From JAJTHC01 sp044358835 (GTDB taxonomy: Bacteria; Cyanobacteriota; Vampirovibrionia; Vampirovibrionales; JAJTHC01): a stretch of 64,000 nt of DNA. How positions within the stretch are numbered: position 1 is the stretch's first letter; each line of letters opens with the position of its first letter. Below are positions 34,165 through 42,760 of the stretch, piece after piece. The translations under genes and the position numbers were made by a program. The stretch covers positions 3,394 to 67,393 of the forward strand of contig JBIKNF010000010.1 in NCBI GenBank assembly GCA_044358835.1, read 5' to 3'. The notes beneath the pieces were generated by a model. The model saw nothing but the letters and a program-made list of their open reading frames with translations, was not told where the DNA came from and made no database searches.

Positions 34165-35454
34165 CTAGTCAAGTAGATCAAAGATTCCTCCGAGGTTTCT
34201 TTGGGTGTAACGCAACTTGCGCAAGGCCAGGTTTTCAGTTAGACTAATTTTGTCTTTACCACAGTTCATTTCTTTCGCTATTTGTTCAAGCGTCTTTGGA
34301 TCCTCTCCATCTAGTCCAAAACGCTTTTTTAAAACAACCTGCTCTTTTTCTGATAAAGACTCCAGGGCTTTTGCTAGCTTTTCCTTCAATTCAAGCATTG
34401 ACAAGGGTTCAACCTCATCTGGCATTGTTGCACGAATTAATTCCAAAAGGGGCGTTTCGCTACCAGCCATTGGTGCATCTAACGAGACGGTTTTAAGACT
34501 AAAAGCTTCTCCCACCTCTTCTAGCCCCTTTGCGTTCCATCTACCCTTTGGGTCTGTCTGCTGTAAATGTTCAAGCAGTTCGCTAGGAGTAGGAGCTTGA
34601 CCAAGTTCCTTCCGTAATGTAGTTGTTGCTTTGCAGATTTTAGACCATTTTGCGGGCATATGAACAGGAAGCCGAATCGTACGGGCTTGATTCGCAATGC
34701 CACGCGTAATGCCTTGTCGGATCCACCAATAGGCATAGGTTGAAAACTTATAGCCCATTGTGGCGTTAAACTTTTCCGCGGCACGGCTTAGGCCTAAATT
34801 ACCTTCTTGAATCAGGTCTAGGTAGTCTAGCCCCTTACCCCGATATTCTTTTGCGACAGACACCACCAAGCGTAAATTGGCCTTTATCATGCGAACATGC
34901 GCCCGCTTGGCGGCTCGAACTATTCTAGCCTGTTTTTGGCTTAACGTTGGACGACTAGATACATTATTGTTCGCACGGTATGCTTTAAGTATATCGTCTA
35001 ATTCTGGATTTTTGATTACTTTACCTTTAGAGTCCAGAATTTCGCCTAATTCCGTTTTAAGTTCGTCAAGGTATGCTTTAAGTAAAGCAGTAAATCCTGG
35101 ATTTTCGATTTCTCCTTTCTCGGAGCTTAGATTTGGGCTTATTTGCGTTCTAAGATCTAGGAGGATTTTCTCCCCCGCCTGGATTTGGTGAGCCAACTCA
35201 ATTTCTTCGGCAGGCGTAAGCAACGGCACACGCCCTATTTCTCTGAGAAAGTCTCCAACATTCTCACCCCAAGTTCTTTTATTCCCAGTTCTTTGGGTGG
35301 GGGTAAAACAATCCGTCGCAGGATTTTTAAAGCCCCCTTGAGATCTACTGGTCAGTTGGGTTGGGTTGGGTTGGGTTGGGTTGGGTTGGGTTGGGTTGAC
35401 TGGACTGGACTGGACTGGGGAAACACCCCACCTATAAAGTAGTTGTAGCATCAT
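34165..35454 (-). CDS. Group 2 sigma-70 family factor with repeat-encoded N-terminus
   Basis: A 429-residue alternative sigma factor related to RpoD. Region 1.2 covers residues 64-92 (GDFLREIGRVPLLTPAEE). An insert at 93-170 contains two similar phrases, NPGFTALLKAY and NPELDDILKAY. Region 2 (178-266) keeps YKFSTYAYWWIRQGITRGI, so -10 recognition should be near normal. Region 4.2 (385-415) reads GKDKISLTENLALRKL where RpoD has TRERIRQIEAKALRKL, so -35 recognition should differ. Residues 15-34 are encoded by a pentanucleotide repeat, so slippage would shift the frame before any domain. AGGTG lies about ten bases before the ATG at 35454, and no in-frame start follows the repeat before region 1.2. 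It is just downstream of rpoD. Confidence 0.88.
   Translation of the reverse strand: MMLQLLYRWGVSPVQSSPVNPTQPNPTQPNPTQLTSRSQGGFKNPATDCFTPTQRTGNKRTWGENVGDFLREIGRVPLLTPAEEIELAHQIQAGEKILLDLRTQISPNLSSEKGEIENPGFTALLKAYLDELKTELGEILDSKGKVIKNPELDDILKAYRANNNVSSRPTLSQKQARIVRAAKRAHVRMIKANLRLVVSVAKEYRGKGLDYLDLIQEGNLGLSRAAEKFNATMGYKFSTYAYWWIRQGITRGIANQARTIRLPVHMPAKWSKICKATTTLRKELGQAPTPSELLEHLQQTDPKGRWNAKGLEEVGEAFSLKTVSLDAPMAGSETPLLELIRATMPDEVEPLSMLELKEKLAKALESLSEKEQVVLKKRFGLDGEDPKTLEQIAKEMNCGKDKISLTENLALRKLRYTQRNLGGIFDLLD
35356..35420 (-). repeat. Pentanucleotide tandem repeat inside the sigma factor gene
   Basis: On the plus strand there are eight exact copies of TTGGG (35356-35395), then TTGAC, three copies of TGGAC and TGGGG, thirteen 5-base units in all. 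On the coding strand these read as CCCAA and CCAGT-type units, giving the P-N-P-T-Q repeats. With a unit of five bases, any gain or loss that is not a multiple of three units breaks the frame. Confidence 0.95.
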
Positions 35455-35526
35455 GAAAAAAGCACCTATATTTCATCAAGAGAAAAGTAACACGCCTTGT
35501 AAAAATAACAAGCCTACATATGCTAG

Positions 35527-35581
35527 CACCCACCCTCTTTCAAGACAAGCCAGACTTTGCCAAGGGTGGGTGTGTTTTTTT
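35527..35581 (+). terminator. Strong hairpin between rpoD and the second sigma gene
   Basis: CACCCACCCT (35527-35536) pairs with AGGGTGGGTG (35563-35572), a 10 bp perfect stem with T7 at 35575-35581 on the plus strand. Its T-run orientation fits plus-strand transcripts, yet both flanking genes are on the minus strand. On the minus strand it would form the same stem directly after the rpoD stop but without a T run, so it may attenuate readthrough from rpoD. Confidence 0.5.
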
Positions 35582-36629
35582 ATTCAATATATTCCCGAAG
35601 GCGACGACTTCGGTTGGGGTGACGCAACTTACGCAAGGCCTTGGCTTCAATCTGACGAATGCGTTCACGCGTGACGCCAAACAATTGCCCCACTTCTTCA
35701 AGCGTGCGTTGACGGCCGTCATCCAGTCCAAAACGCAAACGCAACACATCTCGCTCCCGCAAGGAAAGTCCTGCCAAGACTTCGGTTAAATCTTCACGCA
35801 ACAATTCATGAGCCACGCTTTGAGCGGGGGCTTCAGCTTCACGATCTTCAATAAAATCACCCAAACGCGAATCTTCTTCTTTACCAATCGGTGTTTCAAG
35901 CGACAATGGTTCTTGAGCGACTTTGATAATTTCACGCAACTTGTTAATCGAAATCGTCATGCTGGCAGCGAGCTCTTCTTCACTCGGCTTACGACCGAGT
36001 TCTTGCGCCAGTTGACGGGTTTTTTTGCGGAGCTTGTTAATCGTTTCCACCATGTGAACAGGAATGCGAATCGTACGGGCTTGATCCGCAATGGCGCGGG
36101 TAATGGCTTGACGAATCCACCACGTGGCATAGGTTGAAAACTTATAGCCCCGTTCGTGGTCAAACTTTTCAGCCGCACGAATCAACCCCAAGTTCCCTTC
36201 TTGAATTAAATCCAGGAACAACATGCCTCTTCCCACGTATTTTTTCGCAATGGAAACCACCAAGCGTAAGTTGGCTTGTACCAATTTCTTTTTGGCTCGT
36301 AAGCCACCTTCGCCACCTTCAGCGATTTTACGCGCAAACTCAATTTCTTCGTCCGCCGTAAGCAGGTTGATTCGCCCAATTTCACGCAGATACATGCGAA
36401 CAGGGTCGTCTACCACCACGCCTTTGGTGTCTACAGAAAAGTCCACAGTGTCATCATCGGTATTGGCGAGCATGCTGTTAATCACCACAGGGTTGCCGTG
36501 ATTAAACAACGAAGCACTTTCATCCTTCATAAAATCATCTAAGCCAACATCATCATGCGTACTTCGCTCAGAACGATCGATGAGATCAATGAGGGCATCA
36601 TCACTTTTGGTAGATCGTCGTTTCATCAT
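35580..36629 (-). CDS. rpoD: Primary RNA polymerase sigma factor RpoD (short form)
   Basis: The housekeeping sigma-70 factor. The 349-residue protein has region 1.2 (DPVRMYLREIGRINLLTADEE), region 2 with GYKFSTYATWWIRQAITRAI, region 3, and region 4.2 with TLEEVGQLFGVTRERIRQIEAKALRKLRHP. It lacks the acidic region 1.1 and the large non-conserved insert of proteobacterial RpoD, as in cyanobacterial and Gram-positive forms. The N-terminus is a short charged leader of 75 residues. Two ATGs stand in tandem at the start. It lies divergent from dnaG, as in many genomes where the two are neighbours. Confidence 0.95.
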   Translation of the reverse strand: MMKRRSTKSDDALIDLIDRSERSTHDDVGLDDFMKDESASLFNHGNPVVINSMLANTDDDTVDFSVDTKGVVVDDPVRMYLREIGRINLLTADEEIEFARKIAEGGEGGLRAKKKLVQANLRLVVSIAKKYVGRGMLFLDLIQEGNLGLIRAAEKFDHERGYKFSTYATWWIRQAITRAIADQARTIRIPVHMVETINKLRKKTRQLAQELGRKPSEEELAASMTISINKLREIIKVAQEPLSLETPIGKEEDSRLGDFIEDREAEAPAQSVAHELLREDLTEVLAGLSLRERDVLRLRFGLDDGRQRTLEEVGQLFGVTRERIRQIEAKALRKLRHPNRSRRLREYIE

Positions 36630-36969
36630 AGAAAGCGTACATCCTTTAAATTTAAGGGGGGTAATTACAGAAATCGGGCATCACTCGTTGCCAATATAGG
36701 GGTGGCAAGAATTGGGTAAGTGGACCCATGGACTTGCTATATTTGTTTAAAAGAGCCTCAATCTCATCTTGTGCTAGTGCGGGGTTTGTCCATGTAAAAT
36801 TCTTTACAATTCTAGCAATTTATTTTTTTATGTGAGTGGACCTTTTTACAAATCATTTGGAAATCCATCATAACACAAATTTTTAAAAGGCGAGTACTTT
36901 TGTTTAAAGATTTTTTGGATTATAATTTAAATCCGTTCTACTTTCTACAACAGTTCCCCAAGGAAGCTT
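36630..36969. other. Divergent promoter region of rpoD and dnaG
   Basis: A 340-base gap separating two divergent core genes. It holds the candidate dnaG promoter at 36898-36926 and must hold the rpoD promoter on the other strand. No gene is seen. Confidence 0.55.
36898..36926 (+). promoter_or_regulatory. Candidate dnaG promoter
   Basis: A perfect TATAAT lies at 36921-36926, 44 bases before the dnaG start. TTTTGT at 36898-36903 is 17 bases upstream as a weak -35. Confidence 0.55.
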
Positions 36970-38919
36970 ATGCCTCAATCCCTTTCTTTCCAAGACGCCG
37001 CTGAACAAGTCAAACAACAACTCAATGTGTTAGACACCATTGGTCGTTTTGTTTCGCTTAAAAAGCGAGGCCGTTCACATTTAGGGCTGTGCCCGTTTCA
37101 CAATGAACGAACGCCGTCTTTTAACGTTTCTGCTGAAAAAGGCTTTTTTAAATGCTTTGGCTGTGGTGAAAGTGGCGATGCTATTAGCTTTTTAATGAAA
37201 ATTGAACATAAAACGTATGGCGAAGTCATTCGTGAACAAGCTGAAGAAATGGGCTTAGAAATTCGTTACAATAACGCTGTTGAAGATCAAGCCCAATACG
37301 CCCAAAAAACAGAAGAACGTGAACGCTTGTGGGATGTGTTGCACAATGCGGGCCAATGGTTTCACATGCAAATACAAAGCCCCCAACACCAAGCGATTCG
37401 TGAGTATTTACTCGGAAGAGGGACTTCTCAGGAAGCCGTTAAACGCTTTCAACTGGGGTATGCGCCAGAAACGTGGGAAGCCCTCAATAGTTACTTACAG
37501 ACGGCGTGCCCTCATGTGGCGAGTGATGCATCCATTTTAGAACGTGCCAGTGTCGCTGGGGTGCGCGACAACGGCAAGGGCTATTATGACAAGTTTCGCC
37601 ACCGTTTAATGGTGCCGATTCACGATCTAAAGGGTCACATCGTGGGTTTTGGGGGGCGTGCGTTGGGAAACGATCAACAGCCCAAGTACCTCAATTCAAG
37701 TGAATCGATGATTTATCAAAAAAGCCAGATCTTGTATGGTTTATTTCAAGCCAAAGACGCCATTCGTAAACGCAAACGGGCGGTTGTGATGGAAGGCTAC
37801 TTTGATGTGATTGCTTCACACATGGCGGGCTTGCAAGAAGCGGTAGCCACTTGCGGTACGGCCTTAACGGAAGCCCACATTCCCTTGTTGATTAAATCCG
37901 GAGTCGAAGCACTGTACCTGTGTTTTGACAGCGATTTGGCAGGAAGAAATGCTGCCCTAAACGCTTTAGAGCGTTTGGATCCGTGGATTCAACGACAAAC
38001 CCTTAAAATCAGGGTGTTAAGCATTCCTAGTGGCAAAGACCCTGACGATTACTTCAAAACCCATACGCTTACTGAGTTTGAAACGCTTATGGCTAACGCC
38101 CCAGATGGCTTGAGTTTTCGTTTAGATTGTGTGCTTGAAGGGGTCAATACGCACCATGCGGAAGGACAACTAGAGGCGAGTCATCGATTGTTGCCTTTAC
38201 TGTCGAAGGTGAAGCATCCGATTTTAAGGGCTCAATTGCTGGCCAAATATGCGGAACGTCTGCATTTGCCAGAAGAAACCTTGCGTCAAAGCTTGGCCTT
38301 GTTTGAAGGTAAGTCCTCTTCACAATCAAGCTATACCAATTCAGCCAAGTACACCAAATCCCATGACAAAAACAAACGTTACACGGCTAAAACCTCTATG
38401 CCTCCCGAAGATTTTAACCGTTTACGTCAGCCCCTTCTAAAACAGCAAACGTTACCTATGATTGAGCAAAACCTCTTAAGCATGGCGCTTTCGCATGGCG
38501 CTATTTTTGAAGGGTTGCAAAAATCTTTGGTGAACTTTTCCTGGCAAAGTCCAACCTTGAATTGGGTATGGCAACAAGTTCAAGGTCTTCCCTTTAGTGA
38601 AGCGCAACCCTATGTACAGCACTTGTGGCTTGAAGCCCAACGTCAAAATAAGTTAGGCCTTTCTCAAGCGCTCGAAGCGGTTCTTATTGGGCAGGATGCC
38701 CTACTTGAACAGTTGAACAATGAAACGTTAAGCTCGCTTCAACTGCTTCAAATGGTTAATGAAAGTTTAGTGCAATGGCAAAAACGCAAGCAACAAAGTC
38801 AATTATACGTCCGCAATAAGGCGTTTCGAACCAAAGAGCAAGGCGCCGTTCTGGCAGAAGACCTAGAGGCAGAAGCCATTATGTTACATTATGATGTTTT
38901 AGATGCCCATAGCTCCTAA
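36970..38919 (+). CDS. dnaG: DNA primase DnaG
   Basis: Makes RNA primers for DNA replication. The 649-residue protein has the CHC2 zinc-binding domain with C41, H44, C62 and C65. The catalytic TOPRIM core includes VVMEGYFDVIASH and LCFDSDLAGRNAA. The primase signature GFGGRALG lies near residue 225. A C-terminal helicase-binding region covers about residues 470-649. The central linker near 445-470 is Ser/Lys-rich and likely flexible. AAGGAAGC precedes the ATG. It is divergent from rpoD and convergent with the RelA/SpoT-fold gene. Confidence 0.97.
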   Translation: MPQSLSFQDAAEQVKQQLNVLDTIGRFVSLKKRGRSHLGLCPFHNERTPSFNVSAEKGFFKCFGCGESGDAISFLMKIEHKTYGEVIREQAEEMGLEIRYNNAVEDQAQYAQKTEERERLWDVLHNAGQWFHMQIQSPQHQAIREYLLGRGTSQEAVKRFQLGYAPETWEALNSYLQTACPHVASDASILERASVAGVRDNGKGYYDKFRHRLMVPIHDLKGHIVGFGGRALGNDQQPKYLNSSESMIYQKSQILYGLFQAKDAIRKRKRAVVMEGYFDVIASHMAGLQEAVATCGTALTEAHIPLLIKSGVEALYLCFDSDLAGRNAALNALERLDPWIQRQTLKIRVLSIPSGKDPDDYFKTHTLTEFETLMANAPDGLSFRLDCVLEGVNTHHAEGQLEASHRLLPLLSKVKHPILRAQLLAKYAERLHLPEETLRQSLALFEGKSSSQSSYTNSAKYTKSHDKNKRYTAKTSMPPEDFNRLRQPLLKQQTLPMIEQNLLSMALSHGAIFEGLQKSLVNFSWQSPTLNWVWQQVQGLPFSEAQPYVQHLWLEAQRQNKLGLSQALEAVLIGQDALLEQLNNETLSSLQLLQMVNESLVQWQKRKQQSQLYVRNKAFRTKEQGAVLAEDLEAEAIMLHYDVLDAHSS

Positions 38920-38942
38920 GTGATTTAAACCCTAAAGTGTGT

Positions 38943-40271
38943 CTAAATATAGTCTAAGGGGCTGGGCTTGTGGAGCGGGGGACGTTCAAAAGGACGCTTT
39001 AAACGAGTTCCTTCATCTTGGCTGTGTTGTTCCACATAATGGCGGGGCAGTAAATCCCCTAAAATACGACGACGGCACCGTTGCAATTGGCGCTGTTTAT
39101 AACGACTATGAGCAATATCACCCTCTTGATTCGCGATGTAATGGGCTTTGTCGATGAATTGAATTTCATAAGGGAAAAAAAGTCGTTGCATGGTGCCCCC
39201 TTCATCCCCACGAGCGGGCACCTTGATTAATTGGCGTGTGGTAATGTGTAAGGCTCTGTAATTGTTGTCACTATGAGGGTTGTGTTTTGAAAAGCTATTG
39301 TGAGGAAGTTTTGCATCAAGCTGTTGTAAGGTGCTTAGTAAGTCCATCCAAGACGGTAGCATCGCATGAGGGTGTGGTTTTTCACTATGAAGCGACGGAT
39401 AATCTTCTGGATGATGTTGTTGCCATAGGCTTTGGAATTCATCTAAAGCAATGAGTGTATTACGAGATCGTTCTGCTTTTACATTGCTAAAGACGAGTAA
39501 TTGTGATTCCATTAAAATATCCAAGGCCACCAAGACATCCGGAATACTTTCCGTAATAATGCGAATGCCAATGAAGTCGTCAATCAATTCAATACTATTT
39601 TCTTTTTTGGAAAGAAGTTTGATTAAAAGGCTTTCTCGACTTTTTTGTTCTTTAATTTCTAAACCGTATAGGGCGAGTTGTTTGTCACTGCCTGTTCGAC
39701 CAATAATGACTTTTTCACTTTCAAGGTCATAACGCATAATTTCCCCATAACCTTTTAAAATCTGTTGACGCGCAGGTTCAATAATCTGCAAGCGAGGGGC
39801 ATGTTCAATATGCGTTAACGTATGTACGACTTTTAATATGGCACACGCCCATCGGCTTTGATCGGTGCGAGGCAATGTAGAAGCCAAACAAAGTAAATCT
39901 ACAATGTTGGGTTGTTTTAAGAAAGTATCTGGCACATGAAGATGCAAGCGGGCAAACGCTGTTTCGCCTTCTCCCGCTTCAAGCAAACGGTTTTCAATAA
40001 AACTGACGGCTTCTTGCACCAAGTGACTAAGACGTTGAACATCTTGAAGATCGCTTAAATCATAGCCATACGTCATTAAAAAACGGTGGGCTTCTTCAGC
40101 GGTGCGAACTTGAATGGTGTTTTGTTCAATGATGGAAAGCCCTTGCACCAAACCGCTTAATAATTGCCACGGCAGGGGGCGCGCCACATGAGGGGGTTGA
40201 GGATCAAAAACAATTTGTAAGTAAGGGAAGTCCTGCTGTGTTTGTGGGCTTTGGGGCGTGTTGATGTCCAT
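38943..40271 (-). CDS. RelA/SpoT-fold protein (TIGR04552-like)
   Basis: A 442-residue protein whose middle carries synthetase-like motifs: SRESLLIKLLSKKENSIELIDDFIGIRIITES (about residues 215-245) and NNYRALHITTRQL then FFPYEIQFIDKAHY (about residues 345-390). These match the K-x-R-x-S, D-x-G-x-R, Y-R-x-LH and E-x-Q elements of RelA/SpoT-type nucleotidyltransferases. No HD hydrolase, TGS or ACT domain is evident. The order resembles the uncharacterised family named TIGR04552. The frame opens at 40370, but the ATG at 40271 follows AGGAAAC at good spacing. Alarmone or nucleotide synthesis is possible but unproven. Confidence 0.62.
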   Translation of the reverse strand: MDINTPQSPQTQQDFPYLQIVFDPQPPHVARPLPWQLLSGLVQGLSIIEQNTIQVRTAEEAHRFLMTYGYDLSDLQDVQRLSHLVQEAVSFIENRLLEAGEGETAFARLHLHVPDTFLKQPNIVDLLCLASTLPRTDQSRWACAILKVVHTLTHIEHAPRLQIIEPARQQILKGYGEIMRYDLESEKVIIGRTGSDKQLALYGLEIKEQKSRESLLIKLLSKKENSIELIDDFIGIRIITESIPDVLVALDILMESQLLVFSNVKAERSRNTLIALDEFQSLWQQHHPEDYPSLHSEKPHPHAMLPSWMDLLSTLQQLDAKLPHNSFSKHNPHSDNNYRALHITTRQLIKVPARGDEGGTMQRLFFPYEIQFIDKAHYIANQEGDIAHSRYKQRQLQRCRRRILGDLLPRHYVEQHSQDEGTRLKRPFERPPLHKPSPLDYI

Positions 40272-40347
40272 TAAAGTGGTTTCCTGCTTATTAAAGAAAA
40301 GCCTTTCTTTAGTATTATAACACTTTTTCATCTTAAAAACACTATAA

Positions 40348-40380
40348 AAGCAGGAGGGTACTTGAATCACCCTCCTGCTT
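40348..40380 (-). terminator. Terminator at the end of the chemosensory cluster
   Basis: AAGCAGGAGGGT pairs with ACCCTCCTGCTT, a 12 bp perfect stem with a 9-base loop. On the minus strand it is followed by TTATAG after the closing TT, so it ends the che transcript. Confidence 0.75.
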
Positions 40381-40405
40381 CAATTCTTAAAAATGCACAG
40401 GGAAA

Positions 40406-40774
40406 CTAGGCCTTTACCGCACGCAGTTGTTCGATTTTTTGGGAAAAATCTTCAGAACTAAAGGGTTTGACTAAATAGTTGTTCGCACCTGCTTGAATGG
40501 CAATGACGACATTATTGCGTTCGCCTTCTGTGGTTACCATCATAATCGGGGTGGTGATTTGAGCTTCTCGCAATTTACGGACGACATCAATGCCCAATAA
40601 ACCTGGCATATTCCAATCCATTAGAATCAAATCAAATTTTTCTTTTGAAGCTGCTTCTAACCCTTCAAGGCCGTCGGTGGCTTCGGTTACGTCTTCAATT
40701 CCACATTGTTTTAATTCACGAATAATTACTTTACGCATGACAGCGGAATCATCTACAACTAAAACGTTTATCAT
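40406..40774 (-). CDS. cheY: CheY-like response regulator
   Basis: A 122-residue single receiver domain. The acidic pair is D8/D9 (VLVVDDSAVMRK), the phosphoacceptor Asp is D53 (LILMDWNMPG), T83 is in MMVTTEGE, and K105 is in LVKPF. There is no output domain, so it is a CheY-type diffusible signal. It is the last gene of a seven-gene minus-strand cluster, behind cheX. A second CheY lies two genes upstream. In systems without flagella such proteins often act on type IV pili. Confidence 0.92.
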   Translation of the reverse strand: MINVLVVDDSAVMRKVIIRELKQCGIEDVTEATDGLEGLEAASKEKFDLILMDWNMPGLLGIDVVRKLREAQITTPIMMVTTEGERNNVVIAIQAGANNYLVKPFSSEDFSQKIEQLRAVKA

Positions 40775-40841
40775 TATTAGAACCTTTACCTAAACATTGA
40801 GGGATGCTAAATTACCGAAAACCAAACAAGAATTCCTTTAT

Positions 40842-41342
40842 TTAATAGGTTTGGAAGTTTACTTGAAGATGAAAAAGTTCACCTTCAATATCAAAAGACA
40901 AGAGCAAGTAAGATGTTTCAGGGTTTCCTGTTTCAAGTTCATTGCCTTCCCCTAAAACCACGCTTGGCAAAGAAAGGCTATATAAGGTGTTGTCTTCTTG
41001 AGACAAGGCCACTTTCGTACGGCCTGAAATCATGTTAATGAGTTCGCCCATACCATCAATCATATCTTCACGTTGAACGTCTTCTATGGGAATGCCGAGC
41101 AAACGACTTACCATAAGTTTAGTCAACATTTCACTAAAGGAAAGGGCGAAGAGGCCTTCTCCATGGTCGCCTGAAATACCTATGACGCTGGAAATATCGC
41201 CTTTAAACTTGAATGTTTTAACAGGCTTGACGTCTTGTAAGGTTACGGAAGTTCCTGCCATAATGCCTAAAACATCAGTGACAGAATCCATGAGGTTATG
41301 TACCAGTTTGGCATCTAACGCATTACGAAATTGGGTGTGCAT
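40842..41342 (-). CDS. cheX: CheX-like phosphatase of CheY
   Basis: A 166-residue protein of the CheC/CheX family (CheX type, Pfam PF13690). The active-site helix motif is visible as DGMGELINMISGRTKVAL near residue 94, matching the conserved E-x2-N of CheX phosphatases (E-L-I-N here). These proteins dephosphorylate CheY-P and so end the signal. It lies between two cheY genes, which is a sensible place for the phosphatase. Confidence 0.85.
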   Translation of the reverse strand: MHTQFRNALDAKLVHNLMDSVTDVLGIMAGTSVTLQDVKPVKTFKFKGDISSVIGISGDHGEGLFALSFSEMLTKLMVSRLLGIPIEDVQREDMIDGMGELINMISGRTKVALSQEDNTLYSLSLPSVVLGEGNELETGNPETSYLLLSFDIEGELFHLQVNFQTY

Positions 41343-41454
41343 AAGGTAAACTCACTTTATTACTGGGGGTTGGTTGTGCGTTGTACTTGTACATTCGTCA
41401 AAGACAAGGAAAGACTAAAGGGATTGTTAGAGTTTGTTACATTTTAAAAGAACA

Positions 41455-41844
41455 CTAACTAAAGTCCAGCATTTCTTGCGGGAGGCATTCCATCATTTTG
41501 GTAAGTAGTTCATCTTCTGTAAAGGGTTTAGTCAAGTATTGAGCCGCCCCTGCTTTGATGGCTCCGATCATTTTTTCACGTTCGCCTTCTGTGGTTACAA
41601 TCATGACGGGGATATTAGATAAAGCGGGATCTGCTTTGATGGACTTTAGCGTTTCTATGCCGTCCAAATTCGGCATATTACAATCGAGCAAAACGAGTTC
41701 TACATCCGTACAATGGGCCTTGAGTTGTTCCAAGCCTTGAAGACCATCTTCAGCTTCAAGCATTTCATAGCCGAGTGCTTGGATAGGACCTCTCATAATT
41801 TTACGAATGAGACGAGAATCATCAACAGATAAGATGTAAGGCAT
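41455..41844 (-). CDS. cheY: CheY-like response regulator
   Basis: A 129-residue lone receiver domain with D8/D9 (SVDDSRLIRK), the phosphoacceptor in LVLLDCNMPNLDG, the switch Thr in IVTTEGERE, and Lys in YLTKPF. It is about half identical by eye to the second CheY of the cluster. The two differ in the helix 4/strand 5 face that binds targets, so they could have separate outputs. Confidence 0.92.
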   Translation of the reverse strand: MPYILSVDDSRLIRKIMRGPIQALGYEMLEAEDGLQGLEQLKAHCTDVELVLLDCNMPNLDGIETLKSIKADPALSNIPVMIVTTEGEREKMIGAIKAGAAQYLTKPFTEDELLTKMMECLPQEMLDFS

Positions 41845-41877
41845 AATTGAAAAATCCTTCTGATTATTAAAAAGGGT

Positions 41878-42747
41878 CTAACCTCTTATTCTAAAAACGG
41901 TCGTTTTACCGATGCTTTGAGGAATAAAAGGGGTTTGTAAACCGGTGAGGTTTTCTGTGGCTCCTAAAACAAGGTATCCATTAGGCTTAAGCATTTTTGC
42001 GAGCCTATTAAAGAGGACTTGTCTAAATTCGGGACTAAAATAAATGGCCACGTTTCTCAGGCAAATAAGATCAAAGTTTCGGCCTACGCTATTGGTTAAG
42101 TCTTCACCTAAATTAGCGATCTTAAACTCGCATAAGGCTTTGACTTCATCTCGAACGACGTGAACTCTGCCTTGTGATTCAAAGAACTTGTTCTTACGTT
42201 CAGGACTAATGCCACGACCCATGGCCAAAATGTCATAACGCGCAAGCTTAGAAAGTGCAATTGAAGAAGAAGCAACGTCCGTCCCTAAAATATGGACCCG
42301 CTGCTTTGGAATGATTTCAAGGTGAGGATGGGCTTCTGCATATTCATGCACCAGCATGGCTAAGGAATAAGGTTCTTGCCCTGTAGAACAGGCAGCGCTC
42401 CAAAGTTTAATAGAACCGATAGGATTCTGCTTAAGTAAATCAGGCAGGATAGTGGAGGCGATGGTTTCATAGGGGTGTACATCCCTAAACCACAAGGTTT
42501 CTTTTGTGGTCATCGCGTCAATTACAAGGGGTTTAAGTTTAACTTGAGCAGACGTTTTCATTAACTGAATAAAATCACTATAACTGGCACAATTGTATTC
42601 AATTAAAGTTTTCAATAAACGGGTTTCTAAAAGGTATTGCTTACTCGCGTCAAGCTGAATACCACATAGGTCTTCAACCAATTGGCACAACTGAACCAAT
42701 TCATTTGCTGTCATGGGGTGAATATCGGCGTTAATGACGGAACACAT
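41878..42747 (-). CDS. cheR: Chemoreceptor methyltransferase CheR
   Basis: Methylates glutamates of chemoreceptors using S-adenosylmethionine. The N-terminal helical domain is followed by the SAM-binding fold with LWSAACSTGQEPYSLAM. The later motifs FDLICLRNVAIYF and LKPNGYLVLGATE are typical. The frame is open to 42819, overlapping cheB, but the ATG at 42747 follows AAGGA at good spacing; it gives 289 residues and leaves a 13-base gap after cheB. Confidence 0.93.
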   Translation of the reverse strand: MCSVINADIHPMTANELVQLCQLVEDLCGIQLDASKQYLLETRLLKTLIEYNCASYSDFIQLMKTSAQVKLKPLVIDAMTTKETLWFRDVHPYETIASTILPDLLKQNPIGSIKLWSAACSTGQEPYSLAMLVHEYAEAHPHLEIIPKQRVHILGTDVASSSIALSKLARYDILAMGRGISPERKNKFFESQGRVHVVRDEVKALCEFKIANLGEDLTNSVGRNFDLICLRNVAIYFSPEFRQVLFNRLAKMLKPNGYLVLGATENLTGLQTPFIPQSIGKTTVFRIRG

Positions 42748-42760
42748 AGGGGGAATCCTT

